From: Paenibacillus sp. DCT19
GTDB taxonomy: Bacteria; Bacillota; Bacilli; Paenibacillales; Paenibacillaceae
Length of the DNA stretch: 64,000 nt
Assembly: GCF_003268635.1 (NCBI RefSeq)
Contig: NZ_CP029639.1
Location: forward strand, 1,189,501 to 1,253,500
Reading direction: 5' to 3'
The notes below the pieces were generated by a model. That model was not told where the DNA came from. It saw only the letters and a program-made list of their open reading frames with translations, and did not search any database. Position 1 is the first letter of the stretch. Every line of letters begins with the position of its first letter. The position numbers were made by a program, and so were the translations under genes. Shown one piece after another: positions 1-8,345 of the stretch.

Positions 1-8
1 GTCTGCAT

Positions 9-1589
9 GTGTCCAATCCTACGTTGGTGATTCCCTTATCTGGAATTCGCCTTTGTGCGGATGAGCACAATTACACGCTAGGGAGTGGGAAATGTATTTT
101 TCTTCAGTCCATGTCTGACGAACTTAAGTTAGAGACCATTGAGCTGGAAGCGATGCATTCCGTATATATCATTTCGTTTCAGCGTTATCAGCTTGTGGAG
201 CAGACGGGAGACAATGTTCAATATCAGCTCAGTGATGAGCAATTGCCGGAGAATGGCAGGGTGATGAAGTTTGCTCGGCATCTACAGGGTAGTCTCCAGG
301 AGCTGGTAGAGCGTGTGATGCATGCGGCCAACCCTAAGCGTAATCCTCAAGTGAATCTAATGTTAAATGAATTACTTCAACAGGTGTTTATTCATTGGGA
401 TGATGCAGAGGGGAACTATGTGCGGGAACGATCCATCAAGCAAGTGTGCACCTATATGCAGCACAATCTGGACACCAATCTGACCCGGTTACAGCTTGCA
501 CAGATGTCGGGATTTAATCCAAGTTATTTCTCGTCCTTGTTTCGTAAGGAAACAGGGTGGAGCTTCGGGGATTACCTCAATCGTCTTCGTCTGGACGAGG
601 CCAAACGTCTCTTACTCACCACATCTGATTCACTCCAGACGATTGCGCTTAGGACAGGCTTTTCGGATAGTTCATACCTGAGCAAAACCTTCAAAAAACA
701 TGTGCATATCACGCCAGGAGCTTTTCGTAGCTTGCAGCAGACGAAGCAGATTGCAGCTTTGCAGTTTGTAGGAGCATTACTTGCAATCGGCATCACACCC
801 ATTCTGACCACAAATGAAGTATATGATTCATCCGAGCTGATTCATGATGAGCTGCAACAAACGGTCGTTACTGACAATGCCAAGTTGATTGAACAAATGA
901 GAGAAGTGCGTCCTGAGCTTATTTTAGCGCCAACGTATTTTTATCATTTTCCAGATGTGCTGATAGCGTTAGAAGAAATTGCTCCGGTAGTTACGCTCGA
1001 ATGGGGGAAGCTGGATAAGATCGAAGAGGTGGAGAAGGTTGGAGCATTGTTCGCTAGAGAACAAGCATCTCGGGAGTGGCTCTCTCAGTACCAATCCAAC
1101 GTGAATGAGACACGTCGTTTATTGAGAAGTGTTATTTTGCCACAACACACAGTGGGCATCTATGAACTGAATTACGATCAGCGATGGTTGATTCCGCATA
1201 CGAAGGTGCGTTCCGCCTACAATCTATATCAGGCTTTGCAATGTGCTGCCCCTGATCGGATTCAGAAGGAGGTATTGGACAAGGACAGACCGTTATTTAT
1301 TCAAGAAGAAGAAATGATATCGTATGCTGCAGATTATATGTTGGTCATTATACCTACTTCCCCTCATGAGAATGGGCTTGAGAAGTTAACTTCCAGACAG
1401 GTGTGGCAGCGATTGATTACAGAGCTGGGATGTCGTGTATATCCTCTGGTGCTGAATGAATTCTGGATGGATGATGGGCTGTCACTGGATAAACAACTGG
1501 AAAAGATACGACATGCGTTACTTTCTACGAGTGAATCCAACGATTGTACAGGCATGAAACCCGACCATAACACATCGACGATCCGTTAA
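9..1589 (+). CDS. AraC-type regulator fused to a periplasmic-binding (siderophore-sensing) domain, Btr-like
   Basis: An AraC/XylS helix-turn-helix pair lies at about residues 140-243 (two HTH units, ending in the usual ...FKKHVHITPGAFR). It is followed by a C-terminal domain of about 260 residues resembling a ferric-siderophore substrate-binding protein (EQMREVRPELILAP is the typical 'P-D-L-I' segment). This architecture and length (about 526 aa) match Bacillus Btr-type activators, which bind a ferric siderophore and switch on its uptake genes. It lies directly upstream, on the same strand, of a siderophore-binding lipoprotein, which fits that role. The start shown is GTG at 9; the frame stays open to the window edge, so the true start could lie a few codons upstream, outside the window. 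Family is clear; the ligand is not known. Confidence 0.85.
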   Translation: MSNPTLVIPLSGIRLCADEHNYTLGSGKCIFLQSMSDELKLETIELEAMHSVYIISFQRYQLVEQTGDNVQYQLSDEQLPENGRVMKFARHLQGSLQELVERVMHAANPKRNPQVNLMLNELLQQVFIHWDDAEGNYVRERSIKQVCTYMQHNLDTNLTRLQLAQMSGFNPSYFSSLFRKETGWSFGDYLNRLRLDEAKRLLLTTSDSLQTIALRTGFSDSSYLSKTFKKHVHITPGAFRSLQQTKQIAALQFVGALLAIGITPILTTNEVYDSSELIHDELQQTVVTDNAKLIEQMREVRPELILAPTYFYHFPDVLIALEEIAPVVTLEWGKLDKIEEVEKVGALFAREQASREWLSQYQSNVNETRRLLRSVILPQHTVGIYELNYDQRWLIPHTKVRSAYNLYQALQCAAPDRIQKEVLDKDRPLFIQEEEMISYAADYMLVIIPTSPHENGLEKLTSRQVWQRLITELGCRVYPLVLNEFWMDDGLSLDKQLEKIRHALLSTSESNDCTGMKPDHNTSTIR

Positions 1590-1600
1590 TCTGGTCGTTA

Positions 1601-1637
1601 TAATAATGATTGTTATAGAGAATGATAATCATTATTA
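1601..1637 (+). promoter_or_regulatory. Tandem Fur boxes
   Basis: The site at 1623-1637 (TGATAATCATTATTA) matches the 7-1-7 Fur consensus TGATAATnATTATCA with one mismatch. A weaker copy with three mismatches is at 1601-1615. They sit immediately upstream of the ribosome site of the siderophore-binding lipoprotein, so iron-dependent repression by Fur is likely. Confidence 0.75.
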
Positions 1638-1650
1638 ATTGGAGGGTGTT

Positions 1651-2637
1651 ATGCAGACACAGAAAAGAGGTTTACATATTTTCAAAATTGTTATACTCAT
1701 GATGCTAGTCTTGATGCTCGCTGCTTGCGGTTCTACAACGAATACAGCAGCGACGGAGCAGGGAACTGAGGCGGATACAAGCACGGTGACAGCGAGTGGA
1801 GAACAGACAGATGGAGAAGCCAACAGCTCCGAAGAAGCTGGCAAGGAAACACATATCATCGATACGCCGAATGGAAAGTTGGAGTTACCTGTTCATCCGC
1901 AGCGGATTGTCGTAGATGGCTATCTGCCCAACATGCTGGCACTTGGGATCAAGCCGGTAGGTGCAACGAGATGGGAATTGGAGAACAAAGTCATCCAGGA
2001 TCAGATTAAGGGCATTGCCGATATTGGTGAACGTTCGCTTGAGAGCATTCTGGAGCTGGAACCAGACCTCATTATTACTTGGGTAAATCCGGCAGCAGAT
2101 GCTCAGATCATTGAGCAGTATGAGAAGATCGCGCCAACGCTTGTTATACCGTATAACCATTTTCCGGATATCCATGAGAATATGCGCTATTTCGGAAGTG
2201 TTTTTGACAAAGAAGCGGAAGCTGAAGAATGGCTTACAGGTCTAGATCAGGTTGCTGCGGATGCACGTGAACAGATTAGTCCTTATATCACGCCAGAAGA
2301 TACATTTGCTTTGATGGGAGTGTTTGTTGCTGATAAAAACTTTTATGTCTACGGTAACGGTGGCTACCGGGGTGGCGAAGCGATCTACACACATCTTCAG
2401 CTGAACCCACCAGAGAAGCAGCGTAATGAGATTATCGGCAAAGAAACGAACAGACAGATCTCATACGAGGTCGTTGGCGAGTATGCTGGCGATTATATTT
2501 TCCTGGATCAAGGGGAGATGCTTCCAGAAGTATGGGGCAGTAACGAAGGTGTATGGAAGACACTAGATGCGGTTAAAAATAATCGAGTATTCCAACTCGA
2601 TCCAGACTTGTTCTGGGTAATGATCCGATCTCATTAA
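1651..2637 (+). CDS. Iron-siderophore ABC transporter substrate-binding lipoprotein (C-terminal frameshift)
   Basis: The protein has a lysine/arginine N-terminus, a hydrophobic stretch and lipobox LAAC (Cys about residue 26), then a helical-linker substrate-binding fold typical of the FeuA/FhuD class ('PQRIVVDGYLPNMLALGIKPVGA', 'LEPDLIITW' segments in shorter form). ATG 1651 is chosen because GGAGGG at 1641-1646 is correctly spaced; the in-frame TTG at 1639 would lie in front of that ribosome site. The frame stops early at 2637. Reading one base differently after the GGG at 2615-2617 continues as N-D-P-I-S-L-K-L-Q..., the usual family C-terminus, to a stop at 2691-2693. One base therefore seems to be missing, removing about 25 residues. 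No permease or ATPase gene follows, so this is an orphan binding protein that would need a partner transporter elsewhere. Confidence 0.8.
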   Translation: MQTQKRGLHIFKIVILMMLVLMLAACGSTTNTAATEQGTEADTSTVTASGEQTDGEANSSEEAGKETHIIDTPNGKLELPVHPQRIVVDGYLPNMLALGIKPVGATRWELENKVIQDQIKGIADIGERSLESILELEPDLIITWVNPAADAQIIEQYEKIAPTLVIPYNHFPDIHENMRYFGSVFDKEAEAEEWLTGLDQVAADAREQISPYITPEDTFALMGVFVADKNFYVYGNGGYRGGEAIYTHLQLNPPEKQRNEIIGKETNRQISYEVVGEYAGDYIFLDQGEMLPEVWGSNEGVWKTLDAVKNNRVFQLDPDLFWVMIRSH

Positions 2638-2708
2638 AACTACAGATTCAAGAGATTGCGAAGATGATTGTGGAACGAGAGCAATCCAAATAAACGCTAA
2701 CGAAGAGC

Positions 2709-2737
2709 AGCCTGGACAATATGTCCGGGCTTTTTTT
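2709..2737 (+). terminator. Rho-independent terminator after the siderophore-binding gene
   Basis: A 9-bp stem (AGCCTGGAC / GTCCGGGCT, one G-T pair) with a 5-nt loop is followed by seven T. Confidence 0.85.
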
Positions 2738-2951
2738 GATAATAGAATGTATAAGTTTTCACCGGAGCTGAACCATTCGATAATCGCAAGAGAAACGAGT
2801 ATATTTTCCAAATTTAGGTTGTGTGACCTGAGTAAAAAAGGTAAACTTTCCTTTCAAAGGATTTAGGCAATTGCAGCTTAAGATAGAAGCATATACACCG
2901 CGTTCAGCATATCGCATCCATTTTACAATCGTGATAAGGAGAGTGAGTTTC

Positions 2952-3158
2952 TTGTCTATTTCGACACCGATTCTGCAAAACATAAATATGATCGGAATCA
3001 TTTTGTTGCTAGTGGGTAACGCGTTTTATTTGATGCATCTTCGTAAGGTCAGAAGAGAAAGAGCGTTAACAATGAGGGAGTCGTTGCTGGTTGTTGTGGC
3101 GCAAGCAGGTTATTTATTGTGGGCAGGGAGCCATTTGCTTGAGATGCTATCTACTTAA
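2952..3158 (+). CDS. Small one-to-two-helix membrane protein, unknown function
   Basis: Not recognised. It is a 68-residue protein if translation begins at TTG 2952, preceded by AAGGAG at 2936-2941 with a 10-nt spacer; the frame is open further upstream but without a ribosome site. It has a hydrophobic N-terminal segment (about residues 12-25), a basic stretch (LRKVRRERA) and a second weakly hydrophobic segment near the C-terminus (VVVAQAGYLLWAG). A hairpin with no T run (arms AAGTGGAG 3157-3164 and CTCCACTT 3193-3200) begins at its stop codon. It could be a small inner-membrane regulator; no function is claimed. Confidence 0.5.
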   Translation: MSISTPILQNINMIGIILLLVGNAFYLMHLRKVRRERALTMRESLLVVVAQAGYLLWAGSHLLEMLST

Positions 3159-3200
3159 GTGGAGTTTAATATGTAGAAAAAAAGCAAACTTCCTCCACTT
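3157..3200. other. Hairpin at the end of the small membrane protein gene
   Basis: Inverted repeat AAGTGGAG / CTCCACTT with an inner GTTT/AAAC pairing; no T run follows on either strand, so it is not a standard terminator. Confidence 0.45.
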
Positions 3201-3314
3201 TAGAAGTGTTGATGAAGTAGGGTCTATGAGTAAATGTGATAGATGGCATCGTCGTGTTATAGAAAGGCTGGCTAGTTTTGTGTTTATTTTCAATACGAGG
3301 GGAGAAAACGCAGA

Positions 3315-3705
3315 ATGAGTACAAACACCTCATGGGATCAAGAAGAGGAACGGATGTACAACGAGCTGAGGGATATGCTGGATGAGGTTGAGGGACAGGA
3401 GCAACGTAAAAAGAGGTTGAATCGTATGATCAAACACCTCATGGGATCAAGAAGAGGAACGGATGTACAACGAGCTGAGGGATATGCTGGATGAGGTTGA
3501 GGGACAGGAGCAACGTAAAAAGAGGTTGAATCGTATGATCAAACAGCTCCGGAACGCCAGATGGCGGAAGAAAGTTCTGAACATGGATAATCTTCCTTTC
3601 TCCAATCTGAGACCTGCGCAACTGGGAATTATGATTACGACTGGAGCACTTACTCCTATTGTATTGTTTTGCATTTTTATATGGGTATCGCTATGGGTTG
3701 AATGA
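3315..3705 (+). pseudogene. Small coiled-coil/membrane protein gene disrupted by a 109-bp tandem duplication
   Basis: The frame begins at ATG 3315, behind GAGGGGAG with good spacing, as M-S-T-N-T-S-W-D-Q-E-E-E-R-M-Y-N-E. It reads an acidic/basic helix (ELRDMLDEVEGQEQRKKRLN) and then meets an exact second copy of 109 bp. Because 109 is not a multiple of 3, the frame shifts and stops at 3492-3494 after 59 codons. The original frame reappears in copy two and runs to 3705 with a basic region and one C-terminal membrane helix (IVLFCIFIWVSLWV). Removing one copy restores a 93-residue single-pass protein. Re-initiation at ATG 3463, which has AGAGGAA just upstream, could still make the last 80 residues. 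Function is unknown. Confidence 0.75.
3322..3539 (+). repeat. Exact 109-bp tandem duplication
   Basis: Copy 1 spans 3322-3430 and copy 2 spans 3431-3539; they are identical, and the first six bases (CAAACA) recur at 3540-3545. This six-base repeat at the junctions suggests replication slippage or unequal crossover. Confidence 0.95.
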
Positions 3706-3801
3706 TGTCATTATTAAGAGAGCAACCGGTCGCAGGGAAAGAAACTTTCCGAGCTAACGATTGCTCTGATTAGATGATCTGCTTGGTGATTTGGAAATAG
3801 G

Positions 3802-4338
3802 TTAATGTGATACTTGGCTATGGTCTGTATCTTGAGACTGGATATAGTTTTGCATATATTGGTGATATTCACGGAAGCTGCCGATGTGATGCAGGGCATC
3901 TGATTTGGAAGCAGATTGAAGCTTGATCTTCCCATCACTAGGATGGTCTTTCATCTGGGCTACCACGGACTTGGAGCCTTGAATGTCAATCGACATTTCT
4001 TGAATTCGTTGTAAAAGTGCCGGATGTCCGCCATATTGAAGCATCTCAGCAAGGGGTCTCATTTCTTCCAGTTTCTGACTGGAGCGTTCAAGTGTCGTCA
4101 TCACTTTATCCCCATCGGTACTTGCACTCAGGGAAACCATGCGATGAATATGGTCTTTTTCCATCCGCTCCAAGGCTTCTAGGTGAGATGCTTCCAGTCG
4201 TTTGGGATCACCGAAGCCTTGAGATTGAACGGTGTCATTAGTCTCGGCGGTATGATTATTACTTCCGTTCCCGCATCCCCATAATAGGGACGAGCATGTA
4301 AGAATTGCTCCGACGGCAACGATACTTTTTAAACGCAT
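3802..4338 (-). CDS. Hypothetical lipoprotein
   Basis: It has an N-terminal signal with lipobox L-W-G-C (Cys about residue 22), then a soluble, mostly helical domain rich in His, Met and Glu/Lys pairs (LEALERMEKDHIHRMV, RPLAEMLQYGG). ATG 4338 is preceded by AAGGAG with 8-nt spacing on the minus strand. It should be anchored to the outer face of the membrane. No family is recognised. The His/Met-rich helices may be compared with metal- or cation-linked proteins, but nothing in the sequence proves this. It is divergent from the small membrane protein at 4482. Confidence 0.7.
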   Translation of the reverse strand: MRLKSIVAVGAILTCSSLLWGCGNGSNNHTAETNDTVQSQGFGDPKRLEASHLEALERMEKDHIHRMVSLSASTDGDKVMTTLERSSQKLEEMRPLAEMLQYGGHPALLQRIQEMSIDIQGSKSVVAQMKDHPSDGKIKLQSASKSDALHHIGSFREYHQYMQNYIQSQDTDHSQVSH

Positions 4339-4422
4339 ATTGTCACTCCTTCAACATTTTCCTGAAGGTAGTATGAGCTATAAGAATGAAAATAATCCCT
4401 TTTTATTTTAATTTTAGAAGAT

Positions 4423-4447
4423 GTTCAAAAAGACCGCTTTTTTGAAC
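4423..4447. other. AT-rich hairpin in a divergent intergenic region
   Basis: Arms GTTCAAAAA and TTTTTGAAC lie between two divergent genes; the T run within one arm makes it terminator-like, but it would sit in the 5' leader of the gene at 4482. Confidence 0.4.
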
Positions 4448-4481
4448 TCATACTTTTATTAGAGACAATCAAGGAGACATC

Positions 4482-4844
4482 ATGAACATATATACGAATC
4501 CGATTTGGAAATGGGCAATTACCATTCTGTATCCGATATTTTGGTTTAGCGTTATGACTTGGGGATCGCCAATGAATTCCTGGTTTATGACCATACTTAT
4601 ACTTATTCTGTTTTGCATGGCATGGGCAGGTGTGAAGGAAATGCTTATCTCGACAGGGCTGACCTGGCTCGTTGCCATTCCATGCTGGTGGTTTTGGGTC
4701 GCGCGTCCAGATCCATCTGCCACTGCTGCCAATTTTGCCGCGCATGTATGGATCATTCTTGTTATCTATCTGTGCGTCGTCTTTTTGCCTCAGTTGCTTA
4801 TTCTTACAACACGAATGCGGGTGATGCTGTATTATTCCAAATGA
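4482..4844 (+). CDS. Small four-helix membrane protein, unknown
   Basis: A 120-residue, very hydrophobic, tryptophan-rich protein with about four membrane segments (residues about 8-25, 34-50, 55-72, 86-108) and a conserved-looking proline/arginine turn (WVARPDPS). ATG 4482 follows AAGGAGA with a short spacer. It is first in a run of three closely spaced plus-strand genes (4482, 4902, 5262), all membrane-bound. No recognised family. Confidence 0.65.
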   Translation: MNIYTNPIWKWAITILYPIFWFSVMTWGSPMNSWFMTILILILFCMAWAGVKEMLISTGLTWLVAIPCWWFWVARPDPSATAANFAAHVWIILVIYLCVVFLPQLLILTTRMRVMLYYSK

Positions 4845-4901
4845 ACAGGGTAGGTCAGCCGTTACTAACTATATAGAGCACACATCTGGGGAGGACTACG
4901 A

Positions 4902-5246
4902 TTGAAGAAACAGATCTTGAATAACAAAGAAACGAGTCATACATATATTGTTGTATTTACCTTCTTATACGGTATGACGTTGCTAGCATGGCCTTTCGTT
5001 GCATTTGCTATTGGTATGTCTCTTGGGGCACCAACGCCAGTAGAATTTCAAGTTGCATCGGATTGGATAGGTAAAATTGTAGTCTCATATCCAATAAGTG
5101 TGATCGGGGCTATCATCGGAGGATGGGCTTCATATCGATCTGAACGGTATATCTTTCCTTATTGGATGATGCAATTGCCTCTATTGTGGATTATTGCATT
5201 CTTTACTGTTCAGAGATTTGGAAAGTATCTACACTTTTTGGGTTAA
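4902..5246 (+). CDS. Small three-helix membrane protein, paralogue of the protein at 27179-27493
   Basis: A 114-residue protein starting with TTG 4902 behind GGGGAGGA. It has three membrane segments (about residues 13-36, 55-75, 84-103). It shares the pattern L-A-x-P, M-S, A-P-T, A-S, then S-Y-P-I-x-V-x-G with the 104-residue protein at 27179-27493, and both have the same helix spacing and a Y-x-W/Y-x-x turn before the last helix. The two are therefore probably paralogues in an undescribed small family. Function unknown. Confidence 0.65.
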   Translation: MKKQILNNKETSHTYIVVFTFLYGMTLLAWPFVAFAIGMSLGAPTPVEFQVASDWIGKIVVSYPISVIGAIIGGWASYRSERYIFPYWMMQLPLLWIIAFFTVQRFGKYLHFLG

Positions 5247-5261
5247 CGAGGGGAGACGCAC

Positions 5262-5846
5262 ATGACTCATATGAGAAAGCGTGGAATACGAATAGGTTTA
5301 GGAGTGTTCGTTGCAGCGCTAGTTAGTGCGATGTTATTGCTACTATTAAATACATACGGATTTTCCAGAGATTTGGACACCATGCTTAATGAATTTAACA
5401 TCCAGCCTGAACAAGTGAAGGTCGTGGCAGATATTGATTCCAGAACCCAACTCATTTTTTATGATAACTATGCTACAGAGGGACTTTCCCTTGCCTTTGC
5501 ACAGCAGAAACGATGGTCCTCTGAGTTAAGGTTAACTGGATGTTCTCTCTATGACGACCCTAGCGAAAGGGTAAATACCCGAATCTCTGCATTAAAGTGG
5601 TCGGATACGGACTATAACACCATCCTGTATGGAAAAATTCATGATCCGGACATTACACAGTTAAAAGTGAGCTATGATACAGCCTCTGCCTCAACTCTAA
5701 TTGAAGCGAACATTGCCCCTTTAGCGAATGAGGACAGGCTCTGGTACGTTATCCTTACAAAACCTTTAACAGATGTGAAATTAAACATGGTTGGTTTAAA
5801 CGAAAATGGAGATACAATCTATACGTATGGAGATGCCGAGATCTAG
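5262..5846 (+). CDS. Membrane-anchored extracellular protein, unknown
   Basis: A 194-residue protein: a basic N-terminus (THMRKRGIR), one membrane helix (about residues 10-30), then an extracellular domain of mixed beta/alpha character with no cysteine pair of clear meaning. ATG 5262 lies 15 bases after the previous gene's stop, behind GGGGAG; ATG 5271 is an alternative. It is probably co-transcribed with the gene ending at 5246. No family recognised. Confidence 0.65.
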   Translation: MTHMRKRGIRIGLGVFVAALVSAMLLLLLNTYGFSRDLDTMLNEFNIQPEQVKVVADIDSRTQLIFYDNYATEGLSLAFAQQKRWSSELRLTGCSLYDDPSERVNTRISALKWSDTDYNTILYGKIHDPDITQLKVSYDTASASTLIEANIAPLANEDRLWYVILTKPLTDVKLNMVGLNENGDTIYTYGDAEI

Positions 5847-5929
5847 AAAGAGCATATAAGTAGATTCAAGCGAGCACCACTCTGAGCTGAATCATCAGCA
5901 TGTATGTTCCAACTTTATAGCTCCATCTA

Positions 5930-6075
5930 TATAAATGTTTATTTTTTAGTATTTTTCATAGAAAGCTGCAATCGAGATGGACGAACCCGTCTGAAAGGAT
6001 TAACATGAAACGTATCACTATCCTTGAGATAGCACTAGACAGCACTAGAAGAAATAGAGATCGTTAAGGGAGGAA
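5930..6075 (+). other. Leader with two hairpins before the dehydrogenase gene
   Basis: The 236-bp gap between 5847 and 6082 holds an AT-rich stretch, then pairing segments AGATGG/CCGTCT (about 5974-5991) and AAGGAT/ATCCTT (about 5995-6025). No known riboswitch core is recognised. Confidence 0.25.
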
Positions 6076-6082
6076 ACCTACG

Positions 6083-6973
6083 ATGGCAATATCTAAGGTA
6101 CCAGGAGAAGTACATGTTGGCTTTATTGGAACAGGTGTGATGGGCAAAAGCATGGCAGGGCATATCCAACAAGCAGGCTATCCGTTACATGTCTATACCC
6201 GAACTGCAGCCAAAGCAGAAGCTTTGGTAAAGGAAGGTGCGGTATGGCATGATTCACCTGCCAAACTCGCGGCTGCCTGTGATGTAGTTATCACCATGGT
6301 TGGATATCCGAAAGACGTGGAAGAAATCTATCTCGGTGAGGACGGACTAGTAGCCAATGCCAAACCAGGCTCCTACTTGATCGATATGACTACATCTAGC
6401 CCATTGCTGGCTGCTCGGATCTATGAAGCGGCTGAAGCGAAAGGGCTGCATGCTCTGGATGCACCTGTATCAGGCGGCGACATTGGCGCTCGTGATGGTA
6501 AGCTCTCCATTATGGTTGGTGGATCTGCGGAGGCGTTTGAGGCTGTACGTCCTCTGTTGGAACAAATGGGTACAAATATCGTACTGCAAGGCAAAGCGGG
6601 AGCTGGTCAACATACTAAAATGTGCAACCAGATTGCGATTGCTTCTGGCATGATGGGTGTATGCGAAGCACTCGCCTACGCGAAGACTTCGGGATTGGAC
6701 GCGGAGAGTGTGCTGAAGAGCATTGCCACCGGTGCAGCCGGCAGCTGGTCGCTTAGTAATCTCGGACCGCGGATGATCGCTGGCGATTTCGAGCCAGGAT
6801 TCTATGTGAAACATTTTATTAAAGACATGGGAATTGCCTTAGAATCAGCGAAAGCCATGGGCATGAAGACACCAGGGTTAGCACTGGCAGAGTCGCTGTA
6901 TCAAGAAATTGCCCAGAATGGATTCGACGAGAAAGGTACGCAAGTCCTCTACACATATTATCTTCAAGCATAG
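6083..6973 (+). CDS. NAD(P)-dependent beta-hydroxyacid dehydrogenase (3-hydroxyisobutyrate dehydrogenase family)
   Basis: A 296-residue enzyme of the usual length for the family. The N-terminal Rossmann motif GFIGTGVMGKSMA (about residues 13-25) binds the cofactor. The substrate segment DAPVSGGDIGA (about 126-136) and the catalytic lysine in GAGQHTKMCNQ (about 172-182) are intact. It oxidises a beta-hydroxyacid to the semialdehyde or keto form (3-hydroxyisobutyrate, tartronate semialdehyde and similar substrates are known in the family). ATG 6083 follows GGGAGG. It is a single-gene unit ending in a terminator. The exact substrate cannot be told from sequence. Confidence 0.9.
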   Translation: MAISKVPGEVHVGFIGTGVMGKSMAGHIQQAGYPLHVYTRTAAKAEALVKEGAVWHDSPAKLAAACDVVITMVGYPKDVEEIYLGEDGLVANAKPGSYLIDMTTSSPLLAARIYEAAEAKGLHALDAPVSGGDIGARDGKLSIMVGGSAEAFEAVRPLLEQMGTNIVLQGKAGAGQHTKMCNQIAIASGMMGVCEALAYAKTSGLDAESVLKSIATGAAGSWSLSNLGPRMIAGDFEPGFYVKHFIKDMGIALESAKAMGMKTPGLALAESLYQEIAQNGFDEKGTQVLYTYYLQA

Positions 6974-6989
6974 TTACGATGATGACAAA

Positions 6990-7040
6990 GGTCGTGTGTT
7001 CTTTTTTCTTCCGATTGGAGAAAGGCACACGGTCTTTTTT
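6990..7040 (+). terminator. Terminator after the dehydrogenase
   Basis: A stem of GGTCGTGTG with CACACGGTC (two G-T pairs) is followed by six T. Confidence 0.75.
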
Positions 7041-7265
7041 CATTCTCCCTTATATTTATGCGTCTAAAGTCACAGTATTGGTTAAATATCCAAGTATAAT
7101 GGAAGTGAAACTTGAATTTTTGGCGTATATCCCTTTAATTCTCCTGCATTTTATCCGACATAAGTAATAGAAGTTTACATAATCAAGTTCATCATCCTCC
7201 AATGGATATTGTTCCGCTTCCCGCAAAGAACCGTAAACCTACACTAAATAGAACGGAGCTTGCCC

Positions 7266-7989
7266 ATGTTTAAAAAAATTATGTCTCTGTTCAAGTCACA
7301 GCCAGAGCTAGCCAATTCGATTACTGCTTCAGCTCCTCCGATGTCTGCAACAATCCCAAGTCGGACACGGACGGCTCGTAGTCGTCGCAAAACGGAAGGG
7401 GACTGGCCCGTGCAACCAGTGGAACCAAGCACGGCGGAGCAGTTGTACCGTCTCCCCTCAGCGTACAAATGTTTGCATGATTTACTTGTAACTAATCCCA
7501 AATCCCGCTCAGGTTACTCACAGATTGATCATGTGGTCATCGGGCCAAGGGGATCTTCGTCATTGAGACTCGTAATTTAACCACAGGAGAGATTCGTGGG
7601 GAAGAAGAGAGGCCAATTGGACGGTTAGCAGCAGCCGAATTAAGATGTACAATCCGTTAATGCAGCATCGTGGACATGTAGAGGCGATTCAGGCACATCT
7701 TGGAGATTACAAAAGGGTTCGCCTCATCTCCATGGTGACATTCACCAATCGCTGCCGAATTAGCGTTGATCCTGCTGTACGCTATGTTCAATCGGATGAA
7801 CTGATCATCTATGATCATGAACTCGTAGAGACGATTCTGCGCAAGACAGAGAGACTTGAGTCAGAGGTCCCGGAGACGGTGTACAAGGAGCAGGACATTC
7901 AAGCCATCTTCGAGATGTTGTCCTCCGCGAATTCGACAGATCCTCAGATTCGAGCAGAGCACATGGAGAAGGCGAAAGGCATCAAGTAG
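7266..7989 (+). pseudogene. NERD (nuclease-related) domain protein, broken by two frameshifts
   Basis: Three overlapping frames together spell one NERD-domain protein. ATG 7266 (behind CGGAG) reads to SGYSQIDHVVIGPRG. A one-base loss in the GGGG at 7549-7552 then throws the frame. The middle frame gives I-F-V-I-E-T-R-N, and a second one-base loss near 7640-7641 (TT) passes to the third frame M-Y-N-P-L-M-Q-H-R-G-H-V-E-A-I. S-x-I-D-H-V-V-I-G-P-x-G-I-F-V-I-E-T and the later N-P-L-x-Q...H are hallmark motifs of the NERD family, whose core acidic and Gln/Glu residues resemble restriction-type nucleases. The joined protein is about 240 residues. As written, no intact product is possible, either from decay or from sequence error. 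Confidence 0.8.
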
Positions 7990-8055
7990 ATTCAAGCCAG
8001 CTGTGTAAGTTGTACAAGTAACAAGTGATTGACCTTAATTCAATCGGTTTTCATG

Positions 8056-8092
8056 AACACCGTTATCTTCTAATAGATGACGGTGTTTTTTT
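8056..8092 (+). terminator. Terminator after the NERD gene
   Basis: AACACCGT-T-ATC pairs with GAT-G-ACGGTGTT around an 8-nt loop, followed by a T run. Confidence 0.85.
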
Positions 8093-8345
8093 ATTTTTCG
8101 GCGCGATATGGGTAGGGAGTTGAAGACCCACATGGCACAGGTATATCGACGTATACACCCAAGATTTAACTTATGCTAAAATACAAACCATATGTAATTG
8201 TGAACTATGCATGTTATGTGAATCAAATTCGCGCGCTATGTAATTAATCCATACGAATGGATTATGTTCGGAAGTTCTATTCATTCCTTCATGTACAGGT
8301 TAATGAATCTCAGAGACAATCACAAGATAAGGGGAAGATCACACA
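8093..8345. other. Intergenic region with no recognised feature
   Basis: AT-rich sequence upstream of the lipoprotein gene. No clear promoter, hairpin or small frame with a ribosome site was found beyond the AGGGGA box just before 8346. Confidence 0.5.

Noticed and set aside
2615..2620. Programmed ribosomal frameshift in the siderophore-binding gene
   Set aside because: No slippery heptamer, downstream pseudoknot or internal Shine-Dalgarno is evident; a missing base is simpler.
3091..3318. 75-codon plus-strand frame between the small membrane gene and the duplicated gene
   Set aside because: Overlaps the preceding gene in another frame, has no ribosome site, and its composition is not protein-like.
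5930..6075. Riboswitch upstream of the dehydrogenase
   Set aside because: Two short hairpins are present but no known aptamer core or terminator/antiterminator pair could be recognised.
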